Below are positions 12,901 to 20,940 of a DNA stretch of 64,000 bases, piece after piece (position 1 is the first letter of the stretch; every line of letters starts with the position of its first letter). Position numbers and translations under genes: made by a program. The DNA comes from Rhyzopertha dominica (lineage: Eukaryota > Arthropoda > Insecta > Coleoptera > Bostrichidae). Location of the stretch: the NCBI GenBank assembly GCA_025024175.1, contig QCXZ01000137.1, positions 81,282,680-81,346,679 on the forward strand, read 5' to 3'. The notes below the pieces were generated by a model. It ran no database searches. It saw only the letters and a program-made list of their open reading frames with translations, and was not told where the DNA came from.

Positions 12901-15900
12901 CGGATTCCATTTTACACCAATTAACACTTTCCAAAGCCTAAAGTATACAGTTTCCTATCGATTGTTTCGTCTTGTTTGGACGACATTGTAAACTTCCAAA
13001 ACGCCACTTTCCCTAAGGCTAACAATGCTTTGCCTTTAACAGCTTTCTCGTTTAATCCGCTTGGCTGTTTATCACGTTTCCTTTCTGTAAAATTAACAGT
13101 CATTGATGTGCTTGTTAAACGCTAAAAGCACTGCAAATAAGAAATCTTTGTTTTGAAAATTGCTGGCGTCAGTCGGTTCAAGACGCTTAACAGATTTACA
13201 AGTTGAACCATTAGAAGAAGCCAGTGGCTAGTTTAGAGAACAATAAAATTCTTTATTTGTTTCTTAAGACAAATAACATTTGTTATAAGATAAGATGATG
13301 TAAGAGTGTAGTAAAAATTGATTAGTTTAACTTTATGTGCTGGTAGCAACTAAGTCATTTCTCTTTTGCAATGAACACAGTGGTGGATACGCGACAGACA
13401 AAATTTCTGTTTCGAAATAATGGATTCACAGTAAATCAAATGTTTAATAGAGTAAATGTGGAAAACTTTTACAGCCTTCTGTCAAAACCTTCAAATTTTT
13501 TTTTGAGATGAGTGACCTCTATATCTGCCTAAGTAACTCTTAAGCTAAGTATGACAAATTTTAAGAGTCACTTTTTTTATCTCATTTAGGAACAAAAAAA
13601 TGTCTAAGATGAACATGGAATTTGTCTTGATTTGTCGAACAAAACTTGTTATTTTAAGACTTTCCTTTCTTATATTTTCTTTGACAAAGGCATTTATTAT
13701 TATTACTTACTGATAATAGAATAATATTTTGGCGGTTACAACGAGTTTCTTTTGCAGTTTGTTGACTTCACAAATTCGCATCAGGGTAGGAGAATATGAC
13801 TTCTCTAGTGTGCAAGAAGAACTGCCCTACGTAGAGCGAGCTGTGGCCAAAAAGATCGTCCATCCCAAGTATAATTTCTTCACTTATGAATATGATTTAG
13901 CTTTGGTGCAGTTAGACAAAGCACTGGAGTTTGCTCCACACATATCCCCAATCTGTTTACCTGCATCGGATGACCTACTGATCGGAGAAAACGCCACGGT
14001 CACTGGATGGGGTAGACTGAGCGAAGGTGGGACATTACCTTCGATACTACAAGAGGTAAGCACTGAGTCATTGAATTAATTCCATTGAGTAAATCCAATT
14101 CTGCACCTCTAGCTGCTTCGCTGATTTATTCTGCTAAATCATCACTATCGCCCATTTTCTAATAGTTTTTATATACAAAAATGAGAAAAAATAGCAATAA
14201 TAAACAACATTAAACAACAACAGTTAAACAGAGTATACAAAGTGACTATAAAAGATATGTTGCCAACATTGAGAAAAATATTCACTCAAACGTTAAAAGT
14301 TTCTGGTCTTATATAAGACAACAAAAGTCTTGCAAAGTAAATAACCCTCCATGTATGGTGTCTTACAATGATCGTGTTGCCAGTGATAACGTAGCTGCAT
14401 GTAATCTATTCTCTGATTTCTTTTCCTCAGTATTCATTTCTGACTCGTTACCTCCTAATATTCANCGCACCCGAAGTTCCAATGGCATCGAAATAAAATA
14501 CATCTCAAAAGAATCAATAGTAGAAAAAATTATCAAACTAGATATACGTAAGGGCACCGGATTGGACGGCATTCCTGGCATATTTATCAAAACGTGCGAT
14601 GAGATCCTTGCTGAACCACTTAGTATTATATTCAATAAGTCTTTGAAAGAAGGGGTGTTCCCAAGCAAATGGAAACAAGCAAACATTGTCCCCATCTATA
14701 AATCAGGAGATCAGACTAAAGTAACCAATTATCGTCCCATATCGCTCTTGTCAATTTTTGGTAAAATTTTTGAAAGCTGTGTTACTGATGAATTATTCTT
14801 TAATATTAAACAGCACATAGATGAACGTCAGCATGGTTTTTTCCGTGGAAGGTCGACAGTAACTACTCTCGTTACTTTTGTTCAACATCTGTCAGAAAGC
14901 ATGGATAAAAGAGCTCAAGTGGATGCCGTGTATACCGACTTTTCCAAAGCGTTCGATAAAGTTCACCATGCCTCCCTTCTCATTAAATTGGAGAATTTCG
15001 GTGTGCATGGTAATCTGCTAAGGTGGCTAAAATTGTACTTATGTAATAGGAGCCAAGTTGCATGGATGTATAAAACAGGGGATAGCGCATCTCATTGACA
15101 GAAAGCGCATTGTTGTGAAACCCACATCTAAATGGCGTGAAGTTAGCGCAATAACAAACTTTGTTTTGTTGCTGCGGCATTGGCGTGTCGTAATTTGCAT
15201 TCTTCAGCATGCTTCGGAAACCTAAAAATAATAGATAGGAAAAAAATATTGTATGAATATGATTTATGCACACATATAAAACTCATTTTTTTGTTATACA
15301 CTAGTTAACAATTCATCTTTCAGCAGTAGTGTTGTAAAATATCGGCATAATAAGCAATTTAAATACCGTACGCCTATGAATCTTAACCTTAAATACTACT
15401 TGGGTGTTACATACCTGTGAAATGAAACAAACGTCCAAATAGTGTGTGCCCGTGAACATGAAGCTTAGTCATTGGACGTACACAACTGGTCAACTGGAAG
15501 ATCCATTGTTTTCTACAAATAAACGCTTAGACTGTGATCACATGTTGGCATCAGTTTAGAATGTGAAAAGCTGGATCCCCTCTTTTATACATCCATGCCA
15601 AGTTGTAACAATAAAAAACTCAGTATCGTCTTCAGTACCTGTAACATCCGGTGTACCGCAGGGCTCTCATCTAGGTCCTCTGCTATTTCTTATTTTTATT
15701 AATGATATTAGTAATTTTATTCAACACTCAAATTATCTACTGTACGCAGACGATATGAAAATTTACAGAGAAATAACTAACTTACATGATGCACTGCTTT
15801 TGCAAATTGATTTAAATAACTTATACTGTACCAGAAATTATTTATATCTAAACCTAGACAAGTGCTATCACATCACTTTCAGGAGAAATAGGCTGTCGGT

Positions 15901-16694
15901 CCCCACTAAATATGCAATAAACAACCACACCCTTAACTCTATTAATAAAATAAAGGACCTGGGCGTCATTGTGGACAGCAAACTAAGATTTGAATTGCAC
16001 GTAGAAGAAATAATATAGCGCTCGCTCAGAAACTTAGGTTTTATTTTTAGAACCACAACTAAATTTACCAATATAAAATCATTTAAAATTCTCTATGATA
16101 CCTTGGTGCGCAGCCATCTAGAGTATGCCAGTGTCGTTTGGAATCCGTTGTATTACAAATACATTAACCGAATTGAACGCGTACAAAAAAAATTCATTGG
16201 TAAGCTTAATTATAAGTTTAACAGGGGTCTCCACACCTTGACTTACGAATATAACTTAAAAAAGTACAATATGACAAGCTTAAGCAAACGACGCGAGAAT
16301 TTTGATATTATCTTTCTGTACAAGGTGGTTAACTCATTGTTGTCAACGTCTTTAATTAGTCACGTAAATATTAATACTCCCCTCCTCTTAGGACTAAGAA
16401 TACTTTTCATCTTTACACTTGTAAGACAAGTNACTGCCAAAATTCACCGTTATATCGTGTAATTTACACTTATAACTCGGCTTATACTCATCTCGATATT
16501 TTTTCACTATCATTAACACCTCTTAAAAAGATCTTGAAAGAACCATAACTATAATTGCTAAACTGTTAAAAATAACATTTGAGATGTAACTTATTCAATC
16601 ACAACTCCTCTCAACCCTAATTACTTCATTTAAATACGCTACCTAGTGCTTTCCTGCTTTTGGATTCTCTGAATCTGTTGGAAAGTCAATGTAA

Positions 16695-16745
<51 letters not shown>

Positions 16746-17382
16746 ACATTGTTTCCAGAGTAACGGCACTGTATAGGTCACCGTGATTTAATCGTATTTT
16801 CAGATTGTTTGTGTACTTTATGCTTTTAACTCGGAAAAAATTGGGGTACCTAACAAAGATTGAATGCCAGCCTCAGCATTAAATCATTCACCCTGTTGCT
16901 TTATTAAACAAAGAGCTAGTTTTTCATTTTCGTGTGCCCTTGTCGTTAATTCTGAGCGTTGCCGATGTAATTGACTAATTAGCGATGCAGAGAGATAAAA
17001 GCCCGCTATTTCACCTCATCCCCCGTGATAATCGGATCACCCTCAATATAATTCTCCATTTATTCATTCTCCAAGTCAATTTTTTGTCATATTTCAGGTC
17101 CAAGTTCCCATCGTCAGTAACGATCGTTGTAAGAGCATGTTCCTGCGTGCTGGACGACACGAGTTCATTCCAGAGATCTTCCTGTGCGCCGGACATGAAA
17201 GCGGAGGCCAGGATTCCTGCCAGGGAGACTCGGGAGGTCCCTTACAGGTGCGAGGAAAAGACGGGAGATATTTCCTTGCCGGCATTATCTCCTGGGGTAT
17301 CGGATGCGCGGAGGCCAACTTGCCGGGGGTGTGCACTAGGATATCGAAATTTGTGCCGTGGATACTGAAGAACGTTACGTAA
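772..17382 (+). CDS. Sb: Stubble-type transmembrane serine protease, 3' six coding exons
   Basis: This is the C-terminal part of a trypsin-like (S1A) serine protease closely matching Drosophila Stubble, a type II membrane protease of the epidermis that acts in leg, wing and bristle morphogenesis. Coding exons are 772-926, 1138-1280, 4479-4564, 10976-11082, 13758-14055 and 17098-17382; every junction has AG/GT borders and the reading phase matches across all five introns. The order is a Pro/Thr/Lys-rich stem, the linking Cys (GCGSP), the activation site TRIVGG, His in TAGHC (codon 11069-11071), Asp in YDLAL (13894-13896) and Ser in GDSGGP (17230-17232). The Asp six residues before that Ser (17212-17214) predicts cleavage after Arg/Lys. 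The segment VRRTSFFGFSSTHRCGG is typical of Stubble orthologs. The cytoplasmic, membrane and clip-like parts must lie left of the window. The catalytic domain is unbroken, so the gene looks functional. Family assignment rests on remembered similarity. Confidence 0.93.
1138..1280 (+). CDS. Sb: Sb coding exon: stem region part 2
   Basis: The acceptor ttcactttcag precedes 1138 and the donor is gtatgt from 1281. The first base completes the AG left by the previous exon to Arg, and one G is left over at the end. It encodes a Pro/Ser/Thr/Val-rich stretch (RPPPQPTVNSPS... to ...ASSAESV), low in complexity and probably O-glycosylated stem. It is separated from the previous exon by an intron of only 211 bp. 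Confidence 0.82.
1281..1882 (+). other. Sb: Sb intron, no gene seen
   Basis: AT-rich intron sequence between the second visible Sb exon and the tyrosine-recombinase fragment. The portion from about 1740 may be 5' flank of that element. The open frames that run out of the Sb exon across 1281 are read-through of the donor site and not exons. Confidence 0.5.
1883..2295 (+). pseudogene. Crypton-like tyrosine recombinase, N-terminal fragment
   Basis: The frame starts with MSSESEEEHLLGEV and continues with RQYDIAYNKFKAWCRSKK, VSEAVLRAYLEH, STLWSVYSMLKCTLN and KFSKLILYLKSKSV. After a stop at 2213-2215 the same frame resumes with YRPKKGRILTKEKIERFLQQ. This is the core-binding (SAM-like) part of tyrosine recombinases as found in Crypton-type elements of insects. 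The catalytic C-terminal half with the R-H-R-Y residues is missing because a - strand LINE begins at about 2291. Identification is by pattern only. Confidence 0.6.
2291..4000 (-). pseudogene. Jockey-like LINE reverse transcriptase, degenerate
   Basis: On the - strand three frames cover one reverse transcriptase: 3966-3523 (VGHDGVSSKMLKFCC, then a PISILPVLSKVCEKFLHKQI block and ENQAGFRA), 3526-2828 (HFSKACDDTLDHVLL, the active-site box and KCSVVYFAS) and 2799-2443 (the C-terminal region QNNCCRFIFGLKKYAHIS). The active-site box reads AYADNAYLL, so the second catalytic Asp of YADD is Asn. The region between FRS and LLFLIYTADLL lacks the usual GVPQGS turn. The 3' end is marked by a (TAA)n run at 2292-2309. 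It is 5' truncated and dead. It sits inside the Sb intron in antisense. Confidence 0.85.
4001..4478 (+). other. Sb: Sb intron, unassigned sequence
   Basis: No recognisable coding feature. An open frame at 4074-4319 contains an ambiguous base and has no family resemblance. The last 200 bp before the exon at 4479 become GC-rich and pyrimidine-rich, partly splice-acceptor context. Confidence 0.4.
4479..4564 (+). CDS. Sb: Sb coding exon: activation peptide and zymogen cleavage site
   Basis: The acceptor gaatttcag precedes 4479 and the donor gtaaga starts at 4565. The leftover G of the previous exon plus GT makes Gly. The exon encodes GCGSPPLF..TRIVGGKNAPFGRWPWQ: the Cys that stays disulphide-linked to the catalytic domain after activation, and the R|IVGG cleavage site. 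It ends in phase 0 on Gln. It is much more GC-rich than its flanks. Confidence 0.95.
4811..4920 (-). repeat. Short LINE 3' tail-like sequence
   Basis: A (TAA)n run at 4813-4824 followed by TATTTATTTTCCTATAGG resembles the tail of the LINE fragment whose 3' end lies at 44432. It is probably a tiny 3' fragment of the same kind of element. Evidence is weak. Confidence 0.3.
4921..5244. repeat. Foldback element, copy 1
   Basis: Bases 4921-5090 form a near-perfect hairpin: the left arm GTAAGTAAGAATTTAGGATG is mirrored by CATCCTATATTCCTACTTAC, and the arms continue through the blocks 'GACAAAGCCACCTAGCTGCC' and its complement. A second inverted pair follows (CTATGCCGTGCTGTCTACAC near 5131 against GTGCAGACAGCACAGCATAG near 5231). 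The whole unit recurs at 38374-38811. It has no coding capacity. It abuts the 3' end of the LINE at 5245. Confidence 0.85.
5245..7120 (-). pseudogene. Jockey-like LINE reverse transcriptase, degenerate
   Basis: The clearest frame, 6630-5794, reads NIENYRPISLICNFAKVFES, FQHGFKPKRSTVTNLACFSQ, the palm residues NAFDRIDHYSLLAKLEGFG, and LLFADDLNLF. The GVPQGS motif that should precede FADD has been lost in a deletion, so SDSLNCYKLLFADD runs together. Upstream, frames with stops give GVDGIPSFLLKDC and PCKFWSFIQRKKG up to about 7120. Downstream, frames continue to LDCSWLLEKINYAVPRVSS and NVLLRQPLVLMC, the usual C-terminus, at about 5400. The element is 5' truncated and dead, antisense within the large Sb intron. 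Confidence 0.85.
7121..8430 (+). other. Sb: Sb intron, no gene seen
   Basis: AT-rich intronic sequence with only short pyrimidine-rich chance frames (for example 7270-7458). No motif, repeat or element was recognised. Confidence 0.5.
8430..8620 (+). pseudogene. DD41D-type transposase remnant (first Asp region)
   Basis: The frame contains IVIWTDKAKFRKNGMF and ARNIHYWCD. This matches the block around the first catalytic Asp of Tc1/mariner transposases (compare FSDECNFFLNGSV...YWSDENP in the element at 54944-57221). Only about 60 residues survive, without inverted repeats. Confidence 0.55.
8620..9840 (+). other. Sb: Sb intron with a GC-richer island at about 9000-9440
   Basis: Most is AT-rich. 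Bases 9000-9440 are more GC-rich and rich in CpG, with an inverted repeat TCCTGCCG (9358-9365) / CGGCAGGA (9388-9395). The open frames on both strands overlap and show no family features. It could be a regulatory element in the intron. Confidence 0.3.
9831..9918 (-). pseudogene. THAP-like zinc finger, first part
   Basis: On the - strand a frame starting at 9918 reads MAYVKKCFVPCCKNTTADEQ and then LQVIPMFTL before a stop. The start M-x-x-x-K-K-C-x-V-P-x-C followed by a Thr-rich turn is the usual beginning of a THAP domain (C2CH zinc finger, found in host proteins and P-element transposases). The second Cys/His half was not found downstream. It may be a first exon or a transposon relic. Confidence 0.35.
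10740..10930 (-). repeat. Penelope-like element terminal fragment
   Basis: The segment with AAGTTCAAACAAAATTTTTA, GTCATAGACAGAATGTGCCA and AACCTGAT is similar to the sequence at 52480-52560, which lies beyond the GIY-YIG domain of the Penelope-like element there. A motif ACCGAAACGTCAG near 10870 matches the complement of GACGTTTCGATTAC at 52417. It lies directly upstream of an Sb exon. Confidence 0.45.
10976..11082 (+). CDS. Sb: Sb coding exon: catalytic His
   Basis: The acceptor attgtag precedes 10976 and the donor gtaagt starts at 11083. It opens with VSVRRTSFFGFSSTHRCGG and ends in the active-site block NENWIATAGHCVD; the catalytic His codon is 11069-11071. Two bases (GA) are left for the next exon, which together give Asp. 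The preceding intron is 6.4 kb and contains several transposon remnants. Confidence 0.95.
11083..13757 (+). other. Sb: Sb intron, no gene or element recognised
   Basis: A 2.7-kb AT-rich intron. Open frames at 11871-12224, 11932-12177 and 12921-13103 have no family resemblance and overlap each other. Nothing further is supported. Confidence 0.5.
13758..14055 (+). CDS. Sb: Sb coding exon: catalytic Asp
   Basis: The acceptor ttcttttgcag precedes 13758 and the donor gtaagc starts at 14056. It encodes DLLTSQIRIRVGEYDFSS to the end of the conserved block ATVTGWGRLSEGG...ILQE. The catalytic Asp of YDLAL is encoded at 13894-13896. The exon is in phase 0 at its end. An upstream in-frame ATG at 13729 lies in the intron and is not a start. 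Confidence 0.95.
15061..15597. mobile_element. P-superfamily-like MITE inserted in LINE
   Basis: A 537-bp noncoding insert with inverted ends: left CATGGATGTATAAAA(C)AGGG and, as complement, right CATGGATGTATAAAA(G)AGGG, alike over about 23 of 28 bases. It is flanked by a perfect 8-bp duplication CCAAGTTG (15053-15060 and 15598-15605). Removing the insert and one duplicate rejoins the LINE reading frame as RSQVVTIKNS. Eight-bp target duplications occur with P and hAT elements; a terminus starting CATG fits the P superfamily better. No transposase is encoded. Confidence 0.8.
16692..16746 (+). repeat. (AATA)n microsatellite, LINE 3' tail
   Basis: About 13 uninterrupted copies of a 4-bp unit AATA (TAAA in other phase). 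It directly follows the LINE 3' UTR and is best read as its simple-repeat tail. Confidence 0.9.
17098..17382 (+). CDS. Sb: Sb last coding exon: catalytic Ser and stop
   Basis: The acceptor catatttcag precedes 17098. The exon encodes VQVPIVSNDRCKSMF through the active-site block DSCQGDSGGP (Ser codon 17230-17232), the S1 pocket rim SWGIGCAEANLPGV and the C-terminal helix ISKFVPWILKNVT, with stop TAA at 17380-17382. Six cysteines in the exon fit the normal S1A disulphide pattern. Overlapping open frames on both strands here are shadows. Confidence 0.96.
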   Translation, partial: VQVPIVSNDRCKSMFLRAGRHEFIPEIFLCAGHESGGQDSCQGDSGGPLQVRGKDGRYFLAGIISWGIGCAEANLPGVCTRISKFVPWILKNVT

Positions 17383-17610
17383 TAGTATAAATTATTTTGA
17401 GTTTTCTTTGACGTCCCCTAGACATCTGTTAGTTTGCCAAAAAAGATGCAAGTAGATGGGGTATATCTCAAGTAGATATTTGCAGCATCTTTTTTAGGGT
17501 GTTATATTTGTCTCTGATATTTTCATTGTGATTCTATCATTGAGGTTTTTTTGGGTTTTCCTCTAATTATCATCAAATCAATTTCGCATTATTATTAAAT
17601 CATAGTGAAT
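17383..17610 (+). promoter_or_regulatory. Sb: Probable Sb 3' UTR with candidate poly(A) signal
   Basis: After the stop codon there is AT-rich sequence with no other reading frame. ATTAAA at 17594-17599, a common variant of the poly(A) signal, is the best candidate before the mariner element that begins at 17652. If it is used, the transcript ends only some 30-40 bp short of the transposon. No expression evidence is available. Confidence 0.4.
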
Positions 17611-17651
17611 GCTGAAAGAAGGCAAAATAGCAAAATCTCCAACTAGACGTA

Positions 17652-18926
17652 CGAGGTATGTTTTTTAAGTAAGTATCGTTTTGGAATTAAAAAAAGACGT
17701 GCAAAGATATCGCAATAATTTTATCTTACATGAAAGCCTGTACCTTAATCTACTTTTCTACATAATTTCCGTGAATATTGAGGCACTTGTCTGCCGCCTG
17801 ACTTGTTAACCACTGTATCACAAATGTTTCGACTTCTTTATCGTCTTGAAGACGCTGACCACCCAGGTGTTTCTTCAACTGCAGGAACAAATGGTAGTCG
17901 CTGGGCGCCAGATCAGGGCTGTATGGAGGATGATCTAGAGTTTCCCATTTAAAAGATTTGATGAGATCTTTGGTCCGATTAGCCACATGTGGACGGGCAT
18001 TGTCATGCAGCAAAACGATACCCTTACTCAACTTGCCACGTCTTTTGTTCTGGATTGCACGACGCAGATTGTTCAATGTCTTACAATAAGACGCTGCATT
18101 GATTGTCTCATTACGAGGCAGAAACTCCACTAGCAATACTCCTTTTCTGTCCCAAAAAACTGTGTACATGATTTTCCCGGCAGAAATTGTTTGCTTAAAC
18201 TTCACTTTTTTGGGTGGTGATGAATGTCGCCATTCCATGGATTGTTGTTTCGATTCTGGTGTGACGTAGGCCACCCATGTTTCGTCACCAGTAACAATTT
18301 GGTCTAAAAATCTTCACCTTCATTGTGGTACTGCTCAAGGAAAGTCAATGTACTGCCTAAACGTTGGGTTTTATGCAAATCCGTCATTTTCGGAACCCAA
18401 CGTGAACACAATTTCCGGTAATTCAAGTTCTCGGTCACAATGCGATACAAAACATACGAGAATATTGAGGAAAGCAGTCGCACAATGATGAAATTGTAAA
18501 GCTTCTGTTTTCTCTCACCTTTTCGTTCACTTTCTGCACCAAATCTTCATTAACGACCGAAGGACGCCCACTCCGTTCTTCATCATGCACATTTGTGCGG
18601 CCATCTTTAAATGCTCTCACCCATTTCCTTATCACTCAAAATGTTTTGTCCGTAAACTTCACAGATCTCACGATGAATATCGATCGGTTTTACGCCTTTA
18701 GCACTAAGAAATCGTATAACAGCCCGTACTACACAATCGGCGGGACTCACGATTGTCGGAGGCATCTTAAACACTCAGTAAACAACGTATACAATGAAGA
18801 ATCAAACTGTAATGGCGTCAGTGCGTAGACAAGAGATGTAGGTAACCAGCGCGCATGCGCGGAACGCCGACTGTAGCGCTGCGGCGGCGGAATTGCAAAA
18901 CGGTACTTACTTAAAAACATGCCTCG
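17652..18926 (-). mobile_element. Mariner (DD34D) element
   Basis: A 1275-bp element with inverted repeats of about 30 bp (CGAGGTATGTTTTTTAAGTA at the left; the complement of the right end reads CGAGGCATGTTTTTAAGTA) between TA dinucleotides at 17650-17651 and 18927-18928. The length and the transposase on the - strand are typical of the mariner family. It lies about 270 bp after the Sb stop codon. Confidence 0.95.
17750..18765 (-). pseudogene. Mariner transposase, frameshifted
   Basis: Starting from ATG at 18765 the frames read SPADCVVRAVIRFLSAKG, IRKWVRAFKDGRTNVHDE and ERSGRPSVVNED (N-terminal helix-turn-helix region), VPKMTDLHKTQR, then the first catalytic Asp in VTGDETWVAYVTPE, the second in LLHDNARPHVANRT and the third in PPYSPDLAPSDYHLF, ending CLNIHGNYVEK. 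There are 34 residues between the second and third Asp (DD34D). Frameshifts lie near 18645, 18465 and 18305; the last looks like a one-base loss in a T run. All three catalytic residues are kept, so the copy is inactive only through small indels. Confidence 0.92.
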
Positions 18927-18928
18927 TA

Positions 18929-19829
18929 TAATAATATGGAAGGTCACAGAAAAATAATATGCAATACTTTGAGAGAATTTTTATAATAGGAATTTCATTT
19001 AACATATTAATGTCATCGTGACGTAAATAAAAAGCAGTGAAATACAACTGACAAAAGAGGAAAACCAGAAGAAAAACTCTACTATCCTTTGTCTACTCGA
19101 GAAGATTGAAAACAAACGTATGCAGAAAAGACATTAACAACTTTCAAACTGTCAATAAGAATACCTTATTTTCGAATTCGTACTCGTGAAACACAAAAGG
19201 CAAGGCTAGGTATAGGAGCCTACTTCAGACGAGTGTGACTGTATATTATTTGTTATGTATTACTAATATTCAGATTAAATTACTGAACATTTTTATGACG
19301 ATATAATCAATGGACGACAGCAACATCTAATTGTATAAATGAATAGTTTTCCGCTTAAAAACTCTCAAAGCTGAACATTTTCAGCAACAATACTTGTGAT
19401 TTCTTAGTCATTTGTACTTAAGTGATAGCTTAAACAGCCAGTGTGTAGACGGCTATTGTTACAATCCATTAGTGTTACAATACTAAGTTCCATTATTGTA
19501 TATTGAAGAATATATATAGCATAGAAATGAGTAAATACGTATGTAAATAAATAAACATTTGGAAACGTAGTTTATAGTTGTATATTAGGAATATAACTGT
19601 ACAGTTAAGCTTGTCCAAAGACTTAGGATAGCATAAGACGTTTGTAATCTGTGAACGTAATTAACAGGATGCATCTTGTTAACTTATTAGAAACAAATTT
19701 ATTTTTAATATTTTTATAAATAAATTGTTTATATAGTACTTGTTGTTGCACAAGCCTCATCAGAACTTTTTCTGTAAGAAAGAAGGAAGTGAAAATGAAA
19801 ACGGATACTGAAACAGGTTACTTAATACT
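18929..19829. other. Intergenic sequence, nothing recognised
   Basis: AT-rich DNA between the mariner element and a Penelope-like fragment. No coding or structural feature is supported. Confidence 0.5.
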
Positions 19830-20120
19830 TAAATAAATATGGGGTGTACAAATTATGATGCAATGGTTATAACTGTGTATATATAGGAAAAAATTTTAAA
19901 ACACGAATCAAAGAACATTTAAGATCTTGGCGATTGGTACAAAATTATTCTCTGCTTGCAAATCATCTTTTAGATACTGATCACACTTTCGAAATCAATA
20001 ACAATGTTGATATTTTACATACTGAGCAGCTACAAAATTCATTAGAAATTTTAGAAGTAATAAAATCGAAATGTCCGGACGTAATAACAGTATTTTTTAG
20101 AAAAAGCCAGTGTTAATGTC
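19830..20120 (+). pseudogene. Penelope-like element, GIY-YIG endonuclease fragment
   Basis: The frame reads GVYKL(stop)CNGYNCVYIGKNFK, then TRIKEHLRSWRL, LLANHLLDTDHTFE and LEVIKSKCPDVI. GVYKL-x(9)-YIGK with a downstream TRxxEH is the GIY-YIG nuclease motif that forms the C-terminus of Penelope-like retroelements. One internal stop is visible at the start; the reverse transcriptase that should precede it is missing. Confidence 0.75.
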
Positions 20121-20479
20121 AAATTAATAGCGTCAGAATGAGAATGGTTTTAAAAAATAAAAGAATTTGGAGAAAATTAGCATTTAGTGTCGTTTTTGAT
20201 ATGCAATACACTGGCGCATATTTTCACAAATTCGTGGTTAACTCCTACGTGGTTTTGTGTTCTATTGCGAGTTGATTTTGACTTTGTCAAAAGTTGCAGA
20301 AACTTTAAACAATATTTAACACTCGTTCGCAGAGCTTTTCGCAATACATGCGAGATAACCTTGAAATGTATTGCTAAATATTCTTCTTTACGTCATATAT
20401 GGTAACCTTCAGCATCCCTTTCTAATTCATGCTTTTTATTCCATATAATACTGTATTATATCATATTGTATTATATGCT

Positions 20480-20940
20480 TATTCTTCTAAAACTTATAAG
20501 GGAAAACGCCTTGTCATTTTGAACATAAATTAAAATACACTAATGAAGTTAGCAAATTTCTTAATGACGGGCATTTTATTTTAATTGAAAGTAATCAGAC
20601 AATCAAACTATATAGTTTTTGTACCGGAATTATGGTTTTCCTAAGATACATAAAGAGAGCTGTCACAAATAAGCAAAGTTGTTAAATTTTCATTTGCTAT
20701 TAAAACAGGCTTGTTACGATTGACAAACTCAGAATGTATCAAAATTTTAAGTGATAAACCTTTTTTAAAACTTTGGTTTAGCTGAAATATTTATGAATGA
20801 AGTTTTATCTAATGATATACCTGTTTTCTATGTTCATTTTTTATTTCATGGATGATACTTTGTGCCTGTTTTAGTCTAAGTTACTTGATTTAGCATTTTT
20901 AGAATATTTGCAAATAACACTTATTTTAAATATTATGCGT
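20480..20940 (+). pseudogene. Penelope-like reverse transcriptase, heavily decayed
   Basis: Scattered over two frames are YGFPKIHK (near 20628), SECIKILSDKP, AEIFMNEVLSNDIP and FMDDTLCLF (near 20850). These are the N-terminal PKIHK motif and the (Y)xDDT active-site box of Penelope-like reverse transcriptases. Because this RT lies after the GIY-YIG piece of 19830-20120, the two come from different copies in the same orientation. Confidence 0.6.

Larger units (their letters stand above)
14160..16746 (+). pseudogene. Jockey-like LINE reverse transcriptase, nearly intact but interrupted
   Basis: A 5' truncated LINE in the sense direction in the last Sb intron. Reading from about 14200 gives SDYKRYVANIEKN, GTGLDGIPGIFIKTC, VTNYRPISLLSIFGKIFES, HGFFRGRSTVTTLVTFVQ and SKAFDKVHHASLLIKLENFG. 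The frame is broken at 15060 by a 537-bp MITE and resumes at 15598 with VPVTSGVPQGSHLGPLLF and the active-site box LLYADDMKIY. After one in-frame TAG (16016-16018) it continues with RSLRNLGFIF, VRSHLEYASVVWNP and a C-terminal region to 16460. The element ends in a tetranucleotide tail at 16692-16746. All catalytic motifs are present, so it decayed recently relative to its neighbours. Confidence 0.9.

Noticed and set aside
16985..17368. A 127-residue + strand frame overlapping the last Sb exon.
   Set aside because: It is out of frame with the protease, which has all catalytic motifs.
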